NCBI RefSeq assembly: GCF_003205235.1
Contig: NZ_QJSM01000044.1
Coordinates: 1 to 64,000 of the forward strand
DNA length: 64,000 bases
Reading direction: 5' to 3'
From: Thermoplasma sp. Kam2015
GTDB lineage: Archaea > Thermoplasmatota > Thermoplasmata > Thermoplasmatales > Thermoplasmataceae
Shown here: positions 7,885 to 17,902 of the stretch, in pieces
How the letters are laid out: each line of letters opens with the position of its first letter
Position numbering within the stretch: the stretch's first letter is position 1
Notes under the pieces: generated by a model
Databases searched by the model: none
What the model was told of the DNA's origin: nothing
The model's input: the letters and a program-made list of their open reading frames with translations, nothing else
Program-made: the position numbers and the translations under genes

Positions 7885-9153
7885 TCAACGTGCTCGCATT
7901 GTGCCGCCGGACGGGCTCCCGGGCTGCTTAGAACGCAGGAGGAATGAATACAGGCCCAGCGGAGCTCGTCCCTTCTGATCCGGCTCTCTGAGGCCTATGA
8001 AGAGAAACGCCGAGATGAACCTGCCCGCGAACACGATCATGTAGGAGTATATCAGCGCAGTTCTTATTGGAAACAGCGCCTCCATGAACGCGAGTATGTA
8101 GCCGCCGGACAGCGCTCCGATGAGGTACACCAGGCCGTTGAAGCCGTTCATGATGGATATGTACTCCGCCCTGTGTCCATCTGGCACTATGTCAAGAAGA
8201 TAGGAGTTCATGACCACATTCTGTATTGATCCGAGTATGCCGCTGTATATCTCCATTGCTACGAACTCCCTGAAATTGGAGAAGAAGGCGTAGAACAGCG
8301 GTATTGCGCTGAGCATGACCCTGTTTCCGAATATCAGCGGGGGCCTGCTAACCCTGTCAGTTATCCTACCGAGCAGATACTGCACCACAACCGAAGTGAA
8401 GAGCGAGGCTATGGTGAGCAGGGCAACCTGCGATAGATCGAATTTCATAACAAGAACTATGGTCATGGGGAACATCGGCCATGCCATGGACCAGAAGAGG
8501 CCCTGCACGTTCATGGCCATGAAATACCTGTAGAAGAGCCTGTTTTCGCGCCTCAGGTTCTTCAGTGTGATCATCAGGTTGCCGGAGAATTTCCTCGCTG
8601 CGCTTGATTCGTTCAGGAATGCCATAAGCACCGCAGATATGATGTATGATCCGGCCGCAGCGGAGAACGGTATGAAGATGTCCCGTGTCACGCTTCCTCT
8701 GAAAAGGAAGACCATGGCTATAAGCGAAGCTATCGTGCCTATGGAACTCAGCACGTTGACTATTGAAAGGAATCTACCGCGCACAGTGCTGTTTATCTGA
8801 TCAGCTATGAGCGAGAACCAGTTCACGGTGATCAAGGATCCGAAGAGCGATATGGCGGCGTACACCATGATGAGGCCAAGCGGGGTCCTTATGTAGCTCA
8901 GCATATACCACAGGACGGCCAGGACAACGCTGCCTGAGATCAGAAATGGCTTTCTCCTCCCGAACCTGTCGCTGAGGCGCCCCCACAGTATCTGGCCACC
9001 GTTTGATATTGCGTTTGCTGTGGACTGCAGCCAGCCCATCTCCACAGCCGTTGCACCTATGAATACACCGAATACTCCTATGAAGCTGCTGGCGGCCGTT
9101 GCACCGGCTGAAACGATAAACGATCTTATGGCTATCAGGGTGCCGTTCTTCAT
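7885..9153 (-). CDS. Major facilitator superfamily transporter
   Basis: 422 residues with about 12 hydrophobic helices and the MFS loop 2-3 signature in WGRLSDRFGRRKPFL (about residues 57-72), with a related one in the second half (LGRITDRVSRPP). The substrate cannot be read from the sequence. The C-terminal tail is short and basic. It faces the SQR operon and may be co-transcribed with nothing, since the next minus-strand gene upstream starts about 110 bases away. Confidence 0.88.
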   Translation of the reverse strand: MKNGTLIAIRSFIVSAGATAASSFIGVFGVFIGATAVEMGWLQSTANAISNGGQILWGRLSDRFGRRKPFLISGSVVLAVLWYMLSYIRTPLGLIMVYAAISLFGSLITVNWFSLIADQINSTVRGRFLSIVNVLSSIGTIASLIAMVFLFRGSVTRDIFIPFSAAAGSYIISAVLMAFLNESSAARKFSGNLMITLKNLRRENRLFYRYFMAMNVQGLFWSMAWPMFPMTIVLVMKFDLSQVALLTIASLFTSVVVQYLLGRITDRVSRPPLIFGNRVMLSAIPLFYAFFSNFREFVAMEIYSGILGSIQNVVMNSYLLDIVPDGHRAEYISIMNGFNGLVYLIGALSGGYILAFMEALFPIRTALIYSYMIVFAGRFISAFLFIGLREPDQKGRAPLGLYSFLLRSKQPGSPSGGTMRAR

Positions 9154-9265
9154 AATTCAGTCCTGTGAATTGAGGTCTGGCATCCCCCTGCCTTATTTTA
9201 ATCTTACCCTGCACCGATATATTTCGCTGCGGATCGCCACTTAAAAAATCGATCATAGATATATC

Positions 9266-10171
9266 TCAGTATCTTCGGTTCTTTGCCATGACTATGACGA
9301 GTATGGCCAGCAATATCAGCAGGCCTCCGAAGTACTGCATGGCGCTGAGGCCTATCCCAAGCAGCATGTACGATGATAGGGCTGCAGCCACTGGTTCAAG
9401 CGTGCCCGATACTGCGGCCTCAACAGGGCTGATGTACCTCATGCTTCCGATGTAGAGATAGAAGGCAAGCGCCGTGCCGAAAATTATGACGAAAAGCGTG
9501 AGCCCTATGACCGGAAGCACATCGCCATGCGGTATGTGATAGAAGTACAGGTATCCGGAGTATGATCCAAACGGTACGGAAACGATGCCGCCGATCAACA
9601 TGCCGGACGATACCGTTTTAATGCCGCCGTACTCCTTCACCACCTTCGACGAGGTCACCGTATACAGCGCTGCGGCGGCTGCCGTGGCAAGACCGAGGGC
9701 GGTTGTAAGTGTGCCTATGCGCACAGATTCACCTCCTGTTGGAAAGCCTGTTGTCAGCTCGTATATTCCCATTACAGAGAGGATGAGCGAAAATACAAGG
9801 TAAGGAAGGGATATGCCCCTCGACATGGCGTAATCGTAGACGGCAACCATGGGGAAGAACAGGAACTGGAGAAGGGTCGCAACAGGGGCATTGGAATAGG
9901 ATATGGTGGCCAGATAGAGTATCTGTACACCGAAGAGGCCCGGTATTGCGAACGTGAGGAACGTCCATATATGGCGCATGCCTACGAAGCCCCGGGAGAT
10001 CGCCAGCAGTATCAACCCGGAGAAGACCATGCGTATGGTCACAAGGGTAGAGAAGGGCATGCCGTAGCGATCGAACAGTATGGAAGACACAGTTCCAGAA
10101 AGACCCCACAGTGCAGATCCCACTATCGCATACGCCAGCATCCTGTACCTCATCGCCCGCTCGGTATTCAA
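9266..10171 (-). CDS. EamA/DMT-family transporter
   Basis: 301 residues, ten predicted hydrophobic helices in two repeated halves, typical of the drug/metabolite transporter superfamily (EamA). The N-terminal half carries the usual ALWGLSGTVSS segment. Substrates of the family include amino acids, nucleotides and drugs; nothing in this sequence or its neighbours selects one. It is divergent from the glycosyltransferase gene. A second EamA protein lies at 39849-40706. Confidence 0.88.
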   Translation of the reverse strand: MNTERAMRYRMLAYAIVGSALWGLSGTVSSILFDRYGMPFSTLVTIRMVFSGLILLAISRGFVGMRHIWTFLTFAIPGLFGVQILYLATISYSNAPVATLLQFLFFPMVAVYDYAMSRGISLPYLVFSLILSVMGIYELTTGFPTGGESVRIGTLTTALGLATAAAAALYTVTSSKVVKEYGGIKTVSSGMLIGGIVSVPFGSYSGYLYFYHIPHGDVLPVIGLTLFVIIFGTALAFYLYIGSMRYISPVEAAVSGTLEPVAAALSSYMLLGIGLSAMQYFGGLLILLAILVIVMAKNRRY

Positions 10172-10227
10172 TATATGATATACGCCTATGATCGTTATAT
10201 TTTTTTATTCACAGGCGTTGACATCAT

Positions 10228-11190
10228 ACGATCAGCGTAATAGCCACCGCATTCAACAGGAGGGAATTTCTGAGGCATGCACTGCTTTCCCTGATCAACC
10301 AGGATGCGGATCCCGATTCCTTCGAGATCGTTGTTTCCAAGAACTTCTACGATCAGCGAGTTGACGAACTGTGCTCCGATCGCGGCATAAGGGATGTGAC
10401 CACCGATTCCTCGTCATCCGGCGAACGCGTATACGATGCCCTGCATGCTTCACATGGAGAGTTCGTACTGTTTCTGGATGATGATGACATATTTTACAGG
10501 ACAAAGGTTTCGCGCGTTATGCAGGTGATATCGATGGACGGAATTGCATTTTACAGGAATGCGATATTCCCGGTTACTGCGGATGGCCATGTGGCGGCAG
10601 GATACCAGCCCCACATGGATGCGCCGCTGCGCATAGATCGCCCGGGCAGATCGGATGCCCATCGCATGCGCAGGCTGAACTGCATGTTCAACAGCAGCTC
10701 CATGGGCATTTTAAGGGACATCCTGGACGACCATGCTGGCGATCTTAGGCGGATAGCGCTGGCCGTTGATACATTCTATTTCGCGATGGCCCTATCCACT
10801 GGAAGGCCAGTATACTGCGACAGCAGCGTTGAATCGATATATCGCATAATGCCCAGGAGCACGTCAAGGGATCTGCGGAGCTTCAGCAGCTTCGTGGCCT
10901 TCGAAAAATCGTTCCTCCACAGGTACGTGCCGGATCTCGAAAGGATCAATGATATGGTGCGCGGTACGCCGGCCGAAGCCTTCATGGAATCGGAGCTCTC
11001 CATCTACGAGATGCTGCTTTACGTCTTCGAGGATGATGAGTGCGAAAGCAGGCCTCCCATCTCCCGCCGTTTGAGGTTCCTCAGAATGAGGTTTCCCTGT
11101 TCACTCATGTATTCCCGAACTCTGAGAAATCTTGCGATGGAGTGCGAGTTCAGGAGGGATATGGGGCGCATATACGGAGATGTGCGTTGA
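10228..11190 (+). CDS. Family 2-type glycosyltransferase with non-standard (ACG?) start
   Basis: The conceptual protein begins ISVIATAFNRREFLRHALLS, the nucleotide-binding beta-alpha start of a GT-A fold, and continues to the metal-binding acidic run FLDDDDIFY at about residue 90. The frame is open from a TGA at 10219-10221, but it has no ATG, GTG or TTG before or within the first strand. The first codon fitting the family start is ACG at 10228-10230, exactly where MISVIATAF would be expected, and a TATA-like element (gttatatttttt, about 10194-10205) sits at the distance for a leaderless start here. The first GTG (10396) would remove half the nucleotide-binding fold. Either ACG is used, or the start codon has been lost by one T-to-C change. 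About 320 residues; acceptor and donor sugars unknown. Confidence 0.7.
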   Translation, partial: TISVIATAFNRREFLRHALLSLINQDADPDSFEIVVSKNFYDQRVDELCSDRGIRDVTTDSSSSGERVYDALHASHGEFVLFLDDDDIFYRTKVSRVMQVISMDGIAFYRNAIFPVTADGHVAAGYQPHMDAPLRIDRPGRSDAHRMRRLNCMFNSSSMGILRDILDDHAGDLRRIALAVDTFYFAMALSTGRPVYCDSSVESIYRIMPRSTSRDLRSFSSFVAFEKSFLHRYVPDLERINDMVRGTPAEAFMESELSIYEMLLYVFEDDECESRPPISRRLRFLRMRFPCSLMYSRTLRNLAMECEFRRDMGRIYGDVR

Positions 11191-11333
11191 AAGGCCATGC
11201 TTACCTAACGCCTTCATCCTCATGGGATCGAAACACCGCTCGTCATCGCTTGTCGTCCCAGAGCTACCTAAAATTTATACGCACATTTGATCTATCTTGA
11301 TCCGGTAGAATATTGACCCCACAGAAGATCGAC

Positions 11334-12098
11334 ATGGACGGGCATTCGCTCTTCTTCAAGAACATCGCCAGCGGAAGCAAGGGAAACTGCACTCTCATCT
11401 GGGACGACAGTGATCTCATAGTCATAGATCTTGGAATAACGATGAGGAAGTTCATGGAATCGTTCAAGGCCCTCTCGCTGGAAAACAGGGAAATATCGCT
11501 GTTCATAAGCCATGAGCATTCCGACCATATCGGCGGCGTTCCCATAACATCAAAATATGTAGATATGGATATATATGCAAGACCGGCCATAGCGCATTCC
11601 TTCAGGAAGAAGACGTACGAGATGGACGGAACCCTCGTTGTTGGCAATTTTGAGATAAGGGCATTCGAAATACCGCATGATGCTGCTGATCCAGTGGGTT
11701 TTTCTGTGCACTGGCATGATCGCAAGATATCAGTTGTATCCGATCTGGGCAAGGTCACGGATCGCGTGATCGATGGCGTGAAGGATTCAGACATTCTCGC
11801 ATTCGAGTCAAACCACGATGTTGAGATGCTCAGGACAGGCAGCTATCCGGAGGTTCTGAAGAGGAGGATACTCAGCGACCACGGCCATCTCTCCAATGAG
11901 CAGTCTGCCGAGGCCATAGCAAAGGTCTCTACGGATCGCACCAGGATAATACTCACGCACCTCAGCCAGGAGAACAACACGCCGGAAACGGCTATCAAAG
12001 AGGTAAAGAGCTACCTTGACAACAGAAATGTGCCGTATATGAGCATAGAAACGGCTGATCAGTATAGGGGAAGCAGCCTCTACGTCCTTGAAAGATGA
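11334..12098 (+). CDS. Metallo-beta-lactamase fold hydrolase (YycJ/WalJ-like)
   Basis: 254 residues from ATG 11334; an in-frame TTG at 11313 is an alternative. The zinc-binding signature HEHSDH is at about residues 59-64, with later metal ligands expected in the SDLGK and DHGHLSNEQ segments. The opening (ASGSKGNC) and the short length place it in the YycJ-like branch of the MBL superfamily, which includes exonuclease-like enzymes. A TATA-like aaaatttata at 11270-11279 precedes it. The actual substrate is unknown; a nucleic acid phosphodiester is plausible from family members. Confidence 0.85.
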   Translation: MDGHSLFFKNIASGSKGNCTLIWDDSDLIVIDLGITMRKFMESFKALSLENREISLFISHEHSDHIGGVPITSKYVDMDIYARPAIAHSFRKKTYEMDGTLVVGNFEIRAFEIPHDAADPVGFSVHWHDRKISVVSDLGKVTDRVIDGVKDSDILAFESNHDVEMLRTGSYPEVLKRRILSDHGHLSNEQSAEAIAKVSTDRTRIILTHLSQENNTPETAIKEVKSYLDNRNVPYMSIETADQYRGSSLYVLER

Positions 12099-12151
12099 AG
12101 AAATTATCCTTTCGAAATAAAATATGGCTTCTGTGATCCGGATCTTCCAGA

Positions 12152-14458
12152 TCACTTATCGCATTTTCCCGTGGGGCATGCCGGATCGAATGTGGAATCC
12201 AGCTTAAGGTACTTGTCCGGCATCTTTGTCACGAGTTCTATGACCTCCTTCTCCTCTGGCTTCTTAGTCTCTGCCGTACCCGCTGTGAGCACCTGAACTG
12301 ATTTGCTCTTGTCCCTGTAGACCGTTATGCCCTTGCAGTGGAGATCCTTGGCCATCCTGTATGCCCTTGCTATGTCCTCCCTTGTGGCGTCGCTCTTCAT
12401 GTTTATCGTCTTCGATACGCCAGAATCGCAGTACCTCTGGAACGTGGCCTGCATGAGCACATGCCACTGCGGATCTATCTCGTGAGCGGTCACGAATATC
12501 TTCTTTAGATCCTCGTTTATCTTTACGTTCTCCAGATTTCCGGTCTCTGCTACCTCCCTCATGAGCTCCTCCGTGTATATGCCAAGCTCGCGTGTCTTCT
12601 CCTCGAAGAGCGGGTTGACCTCAAGCAACTCCTGGCCGTTAAGCACGTGCCTCACGAAGGCGAGGGCAAATATAGGCTCTATGGATGATGAGCATCCGGC
12701 GATTATTGATATGGTGCCTGTTGGGGCTATGGTCGTCGTGGTTGAGTTTCTCATCTTGATGCCCTCCTTCTCCCACTCAGATCCGTACCAAGCCGGGAAC
12801 ACCCCGCGCTCCTCAGCCAGGGCCTGCGATGCCTTGTGGCTCTCCTCGTTTATGAAGCTCATGACCTTTTCGCCTATCTCCAGCGCCTCCCAGCTGTTGT
12901 AGGGTATCTCCAGCTTTATGAGCATGTCGGCAAAGCCCATGACGCCGAGACCGATCTTTCTGGTCATCCTTGTGACCTTCTTTATCTGATCAACCGGGAA
13001 CTTGTTGGCATCTATGACGTCGTCCAGGAAGCGGGTTGCGGTCCATACCGTATCACGAAGCCTGTCGAAATCTATCTTCTTGCCATCGACCACGTACTTG
13101 GCAAGGTTTATGGAACCGAGGTTGCAGGACTCGTATGGGAGGAGCGGCTGCTCTCCGCATGGGTTCGTAGACTCTATGTCGCCAACGTTCTTCACAGGGT
13201 TCTTCCTGTTGATCTCGTCCAGGAATATGAGCCCTGGATCGGCCGTCTTCCAGGCCTGATCGATTATAGCATCCCATATCTCCTTTGCCTTTATCCTCTT
13301 CATTATCTTCTTTGTCCTTGGATTGATCAGATCTACGTAATCGTCATTGTCGAGCTTGTCGAAGAACTCATCGGTCACTCCAACGGATATGTTGAAGTTA
13401 CTGAGCACCTTGTTTTCAGAATCCTTGCTCAGTATGAATTCCATTATATCCGGGTGGTTGTAGTTCAGTATACCCATGTTGGCGCCGCGCCTCTTACCGC
13501 CCTGCTTTATCACGTCGGTCGTTACGTCGAATATCTTCATGAATGATACTGGGCCGGAGGCCACGCCCTTCGTGGAACCGACTATATCATCCTTCGGCCT
13601 GAGCCTGGAGAACGAGAAGCCAGTGCCTCCCCCAGATTTGTGTATAAGCGCCGTGTTCTTCAGCGTCTCGAATATGTCCTCTATGCTGTCTCCAACTGGA
13701 AGCACAAAACATGCTGATAGCTGGCCCAGCTTTGTTCCTGCATTCATCAGGGTGGGCGAATTTGGCACGAAATCGAGTGAGGACATCACTTCCTCAAACT
13801 TGCTTATGTAGCGCCCCGCTGAGGTGCCCTTCGTCTGGATGAAGTCCATGAACTCCTCGAATGTACCCTCCATTATGCCGTCATCCTTCATGTATGTGAA
13901 GGCTCTCCTGAGGACCTCCTCCTGCGTGGGCGATACCTTGCCTATGATCTCGGCTTTCTCCGGAAGCTTTCCGGTCTTTCTGAACGTTATGTAATCGTAA
14001 AGGGCCTCTATTATTCCGATGTGCGATGCCACGCGCCTGAACATCTGCCTGGGCGTTTCGATTATCTTTCCATCCTCGTCCTTCAGCAGGTATCTGGCCT
14101 CGAGCACCTTGACTGCGTTGAGTGTCAGCTTGAGATCATCCTTGACGCCCATGAGCTCCTTCTCTTCCCTTATGGCGCGCCTCTTCTCCCTGTACAGTAT
14201 GTATGATTTCGCCACATCGGTGAAAGTCCTCCCCTCTATCTTTGATGTCATGAGGACGTCTTCAACAATATCCTGTATCTCCTCCACCGTTGGCCTGTCC
14301 TTATCCTTAAGCCTTGCGACTACCTTATCGGCCAGCAGTTCAGCATCCTTCATCGTTCCGTTCTTCACCGAAAGCATGGCCTTGTAGATAGCCATGGTGA
14401 TCTTGTTCTTCTCGAACGGCACTACCGTTCCATCTCTCTTAACTACTTCTTTGACCAT
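12152..14458 (-). CDS. nrdJ: Adenosylcobalamin-dependent ribonucleotide reductase (class II)
   Basis: 768 residues. An N-terminal ATP-cone (VKRDGTVVPFEKNKI, residues 1-90) is followed by the ten-stranded barrel with NPCGEQPLLPYESC near residue 431, which contains the active-site Cys and Glu, and ends with the Cys pair CPTGKC that reduces the active-site disulfide. No subunit R2 gene is nearby, as expected for the B12-dependent class. It reduces ribonucleotides to deoxyribonucleotides for DNA synthesis. No intein is visible. ATG at 14458 is separated by about 170 bases from the divergent formiminotransferase gene. Confidence 0.95.
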   Translation of the reverse strand: MVKEVVKRDGTVVPFEKNKITMAIYKAMLSVKNGTMKDAELLADKVVARLKDKDRPTVEEIQDIVEDVLMTSKIEGRTFTDVAKSYILYREKRRAIREEKELMGVKDDLKLTLNAVKVLEARYLLKDEDGKIIETPRQMFRRVASHIGIIEALYDYITFRKTGKLPEKAEIIGKVSPTQEEVLRRAFTYMKDDGIMEGTFEEFMDFIQTKGTSAGRYISKFEEVMSSLDFVPNSPTLMNAGTKLGQLSACFVLPVGDSIEDIFETLKNTALIHKSGGGTGFSFSRLRPKDDIVGSTKGVASGPVSFMKIFDVTTDVIKQGGKRRGANMGILNYNHPDIMEFILSKDSENKVLSNFNISVGVTDEFFDKLDNDDYVDLINPRTKKIMKRIKAKEIWDAIIDQAWKTADPGLIFLDEINRKNPVKNVGDIESTNPCGEQPLLPYESCNLGSINLAKYVVDGKKIDFDRLRDTVWTATRFLDDVIDANKFPVDQIKKVTRMTRKIGLGVMGFADMLIKLEIPYNSWEALEIGEKVMSFINEESHKASQALAEERGVFPAWYGSEWEKEGIKMRNSTTTTIAPTGTISIIAGCSSSIEPIFALAFVRHVLNGQELLEVNPLFEEKTRELGIYTEELMREVAETGNLENVKINEDLKKIFVTAHEIDPQWHVLMQATFQRYCDSGVSKTINMKSDATREDIARAYRMAKDLHCKGITVYRDKSKSVQVLTAGTAETKKPEEKEVIELVTKMPDKYLKLDSTFDPACPTGKCDK

Positions 14459-14628
14459 ATTTCAACACCGTGGGTTTTGTCTTATCCCATTACATTTGAA
14501 TATTTTTTCCGTTAATATGATGTGATATGATATAGTTTAATCTTTTGTAACTAGTTTGATCACAATACTGATCACAATGAAAACCAGCGCATAGCATTGT
14601 TTATTCATAACAATGCCATGATCCAGCC

Positions 14629-15528
14629 ATGTCTCTTGTGGAGTGCGTTCCAAACTTCAGTGAGGGAAGGGACAGGACGAAGGTTGACAAGATAAGGGAT
14701 GCGATTGCGTCTGTGGATACCGTCAAGGTGCTGGATGTGGAGATGGATCCGAACCACAACAGATCCGTCATAACGTTCGTGTGCGACTCGTCAAAGGCAG
14801 TTGACGCAGCCTTTGCAGGCATAAAGACCGCCGCAGAGATCATAGACATGGATGTACACCGCGGCGAACATCCAAGGTTCGGTGCAGCGGACGTTATACC
14901 ATTTGTTCCGCTCCAGGATACGAAGATGGAGACCTGCGTGAAGCTGGCCAGGGAACTGGGAAGAAGGGTCGGCGAGGAGCTCAACATACCGGTATACCTT
15001 TATTCCGAGGCGGCGCAGAGGCCTGAAAGATACGATCTTGCAGCGATAAGAAACAAGAATTTTCAGTATGAGCAGCTCAAGGAGGCCATAAAGGATGATA
15101 GGTGGAAGCCAGATTTTGGGCCCTCTGTTGTCGGGAAGGCTGGTGCATCCATAATCGGTGCGAGGGACTTCCTGATAGCGTACAACGTGAACCTTAACAC
15201 AGCAAACATGGAGATAGGTAAGAAGATCGCCTCTGCACTTCGCGCCAGGGATGGTGGTCTCACCTTCGTCAAATCTCTGGCATTCTTCCTCAAGGATAAG
15301 AACATGGTGCAGATATCAATGAATCTTACGAACTACAGGAAGACACCCATATACCGTGCCTTCGAGCTCGTTAAGCTTGAAGCGGCTAGGTACGGTGTTA
15401 TGCCTGTTGAGAGCGAGATCGTGGGGCTCGTACCAGAACAGGCGCTGATAGACGTTGCGAAATTCTATCTGCAGCTCAACGGATTCGACGAGGGAAATAT
15501 ACTCGAACGCAAGATGGAGAAGTCATGA
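14629..15528 (+). CDS. ftcD: Glutamate formimidoyltransferase
   Basis: 299 residues matching the formiminotransferase half of the animal FTCD enzyme: it starts with MSLVECVPNFSEGRD, the family hallmark, and has VDMDVHRGEHPR-like DMDVHRGEHPRFG near residue 73-85. It transfers the formimino group from N-formimino-glutamate to tetrahydrofolate (histidine breakdown), giving 5-formimino-THF. The cyclodeaminase and formate-THF ligase follow at 15681 and 16292, so the three make a route from the formimino group to formyl-THF or formate plus ATP. Start ATG is clear. Confidence 0.95.
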   Translation: MSLVECVPNFSEGRDRTKVDKIRDAIASVDTVKVLDVEMDPNHNRSVITFVCDSSKAVDAAFAGIKTAAEIIDMDVHRGEHPRFGAADVIPFVPLQDTKMETCVKLARELGRRVGEELNIPVYLYSEAAQRPERYDLAAIRNKNFQYEQLKEAIKDDRWKPDFGPSVVGKAGASIIGARDFLIAYNVNLNTANMEIGKKIASALRARDGGLTFVKSLAFFLKDKNMVQISMNLTNYRKTPIYRAFELVKLEAARYGVMPVESEIVGLVPEQALIDVAKFYLQLNGFDEGNILERKMEKS

Positions 15529-15680
15529 TCCACAGCTGCGGCATATGCCTTCAATGATCATCGGCCAGTGAATAGCGAATAGAATCATATGGTGATCGAG
15601 GGCATTTAATTGATATGTTCAACCATATCTTTATATTTATGAATGCATAAATTTAAGAATTTTGTAGCGTTTAAAGTGAT

Positions 15681-16295
15681 ATGGAGGGCATAGAAGATTT
15701 TCTTGAAAAACTTGCCAGCCCCTCTCCCGCACCCGGTGGTGGTGCAGCAAGTGCCTTTGTCTCCATAGTCGGCGCATCGCTTATATCAATGGTTTCTCAG
15801 CTGACCATAGGAAAGAAGAACTATGCGCAGTACGATGAAGAGATGAAGGGTATCCTGGAAAAGGAAAGGCAGATCGAGAAAGAGCTCCGCTCGCTGATCG
15901 ATGAGGATGAGAAGGCGTTCAATGCCATAATGGAAGCGCTGAAGATGCCGAAGGAAACCGAGGAACAGAAGAGGATGAGGGACGAGAGGCTTCAGGCTGC
16001 CCTCAGAACTGGCATAGAGGTACCATGGAACATAGCGAAGAAGTCCTATGAACTGCTGACACTGGTGGAACCACTTGCGGATCACGGCAACAAGAATGCC
16101 GTGACGGATGCTGGATCCGCAGCACTATTTCTGCAGGCAGCGATAAAGGCCGCGCTCTACAACGTGAAGATAAACCTCAAGATGGTTAAGGACGAGGAAT
16201 ACGCTGCGGATCAGAGGATGAAGATGAACGTGTTCCTTGAGAATACGGATGAGACGTTCGAGAGGATCAAGAAGAAGGTGGAGGAGAAACTATGA
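15681..16295 (+). CDS. fchA: Formimidoyl-tetrahydrofolate cyclodeaminase
   Basis: 204 residues of the FTCD_C type. The N-terminus carries the typical PSPAPGGGAASAF segment (residues 13-25) that binds folate in this family; the rest is an all-helical bundle. It releases ammonia from 5-formimino-THF to give 5,10-methenyl-THF. It overlaps the next gene by 4 bases (atga), indicating coupled translation with the ligase. A TATA-like ctttatatttat lies near 15629-15640, so this gene and the ligase probably have their own promoter apart from the formiminotransferase gene. Confidence 0.93.
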   Translation: MEGIEDFLEKLASPSPAPGGGAASAFVSIVGASLISMVSQLTIGKKNYAQYDEEMKGILEKERQIEKELRSLIDEDEKAFNAIMEALKMPKETEEQKRMRDERLQAALRTGIEVPWNIAKKSYELLTLVEPLADHGNKNAVTDAGSAALFLQAAIKAALYNVKINLKMVKDEEYAADQRMKMNVFLENTDETFERIKKKVEEKL

Positions 16296-17902
16296 GGGAT
16301 ATAGAGGAGATAATTAAAGAGATTGGACTTGGAAAGGAAGACTACGAGCTGTACGGTAGGTACATGGCGAAGTTGGATCTTAGCCTTCAGTCACGAGGCA
16401 GGCCAAAGGCAAAACTCATACTCGTCACCGCAATGACGCCGACACCTGCCGGAGAGGGAAAGACCACAACGACCATAGGGCTTGGCCAGGCCTTCAAAAG
16501 GCTCGGTAAGAACGTGGCAATAGCCATAAGGGAGCCTTCGCTGGGACCGTGTTTCGGCATAAAGGGAGGTGCAACAGGTGGCGGAAAGTCCAAAGTCGAG
16601 CCGAGCGACCGCATCAATCTCTTCTTTACCGGCGACTTTCCTGCAATAACGGCTGCGCACAACCTCCTGTCAGCGATGATAAACAACCACATGTACCACG
16701 GAAATGAACTGGCCCTGGATCCCAAGAGGATCACGTTTCCAAGGACCATCGATATGAATGATAGATCACTCCGCAATATCCTTGTTGGCGTCGGATCCAG
16801 GGATATGGGGGTTCTGGCAAACGACAACTTCGTGATAACGCCGGCAAGCGAGGTCATGGCGATAACCGGGCTTTCCCTCAACTATCAGGATCTGAAGAAC
16901 AGGCTATCAAAGATACTCGCCGGCTTCACAAACAAGAACAAGCCTGTATTCGCAGGCGATCTGAAGGCGGAGGGGTCTATGGCGGCACTTCTCAGGGATG
17001 CGCTGAAGCCGAACCTTGTGCAAACCACAGAGGGCGTCCCAGCGTTTGTCCACACGGGGCCGTTTGGAAACATCGCTCATGGAACGTCAAGCCTGGTTGC
17101 AGACAAGATCGCAATGAACCTGTTCGATTACGTCATAACGGAGGCCGGCTTCGGTTCAGATCTGGGAGCTGAAAAGTTCTTCAACCTCGCCTCAAGGATC
17201 GGCAACCTTCCGATAAATGCCGTCGTGCTTGTTGCCACCATAAGGGCAATAAAGCACCATGGTGGGAGCAAAAAGGAGGGCGAAGACGTCGATGCCGTTA
17301 AGATCGGATCAAAGAACCTGATCAGGCATGTGCAGAACATAAGGAGGTTCGGAATCGATCCTGTCGTAGCCATAAACCGCTTCCCTACTGATACTGATGC
17401 TGAAATAAGGACTCTTGGCGAGATCCTGGATTCGAACGGCATAAAGTGGGCCCTATCGGAGGTGTTCGCAAAGGGAGGCGAAGGCGGCATCGATCTGGCC
17501 AACAAGGTGCTCGCATCCATCGGAGACTACGAGATAAAGCGCACCTATGATTTGAAGGACGACATACGCACAAAGATAGAGAAGATAGCGAAATACGTTT
17601 ACGGAGCAGACGGCGTGATCTTTGAGAAGAAGGCCCTCACCGATATGAAGAAGGCAGAGGAGATCATGGAGAATCCATACGTGTGCATGGCCAAGACGCA
17701 GTACTCATTCAGCGATGATGCCTCACTGCTGAACGATCCGCATGGCTTCACCGTGAAGGTTCAGTCCATGAACATATCTTCCGGTGCGGGCTTCGTTGTT
17801 CCAATACTCGGTGAGATCATGACAATGCCTGGCCTTCCAAAGCATCCGGCTGCGGAGAACATCGATTTAACAGACTCTGGAGAGATAACCGGACTCTTCT
17901 GA
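16292..17902 (+). CDS. fhs: Formate-tetrahydrofolate ligase
   Basis: 536 residues, near the usual 550. The P-loop TPAGEGKTTTT is at about 50-60, followed by REPSLGPCFGIKGGATGGG, the folate/formate site signature. It joins formate and THF using ATP to give 10-formyl-THF, or runs in reverse to make ATP. In this operon with the formiminotransferase and cyclodeaminase, the reverse direction in histidine breakdown is plausible (inference). No cyclohydrolase (FolD) gene is in the neighbourhood. Ends in GEITGLF, the common C-terminus of the family. Confidence 0.96.
   Translation: MRDIEEIIKEIGLGKEDYELYGRYMAKLDLSLQSRGRPKAKLILVTAMTPTPAGEGKTTTTIGLGQAFKRLGKNVAIAIREPSLGPCFGIKGGATGGGKSKVEPSDRINLFFTGDFPAITAAHNLLSAMINNHMYHGNELALDPKRITFPRTIDMNDRSLRNILVGVGSRDMGVLANDNFVITPASEVMAITGLSLNYQDLKNRLSKILAGFTNKNKPVFAGDLKAEGSMAALLRDALKPNLVQTTEGVPAFVHTGPFGNIAHGTSSLVADKIAMNLFDYVITEAGFGSDLGAEKFFNLASRIGNLPINAVVLVATIRAIKHHGGSKKEGEDVDAVKIGSKNLIRHVQNIRRFGIDPVVAINRFPTDTDAEIRTLGEILDSNGIKWALSEVFAKGGEGGIDLANKVLASIGDYEIKRTYDLKDDIRTKIEKIAKYVYGADGVIFEKKALTDMKKAEEIMENPYVCMAKTQYSFSDDASLLNDPHGFTVKVQSMNISSGAGFVVPILGEIMTMPGLPKHPAAENIDLTDSGEITGLF

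Noticed and set aside
12152-14458. Intein in the ribonucleotide reductase
   Set aside because: Motifs run without interruption and length is normal; no intein blocks seen.
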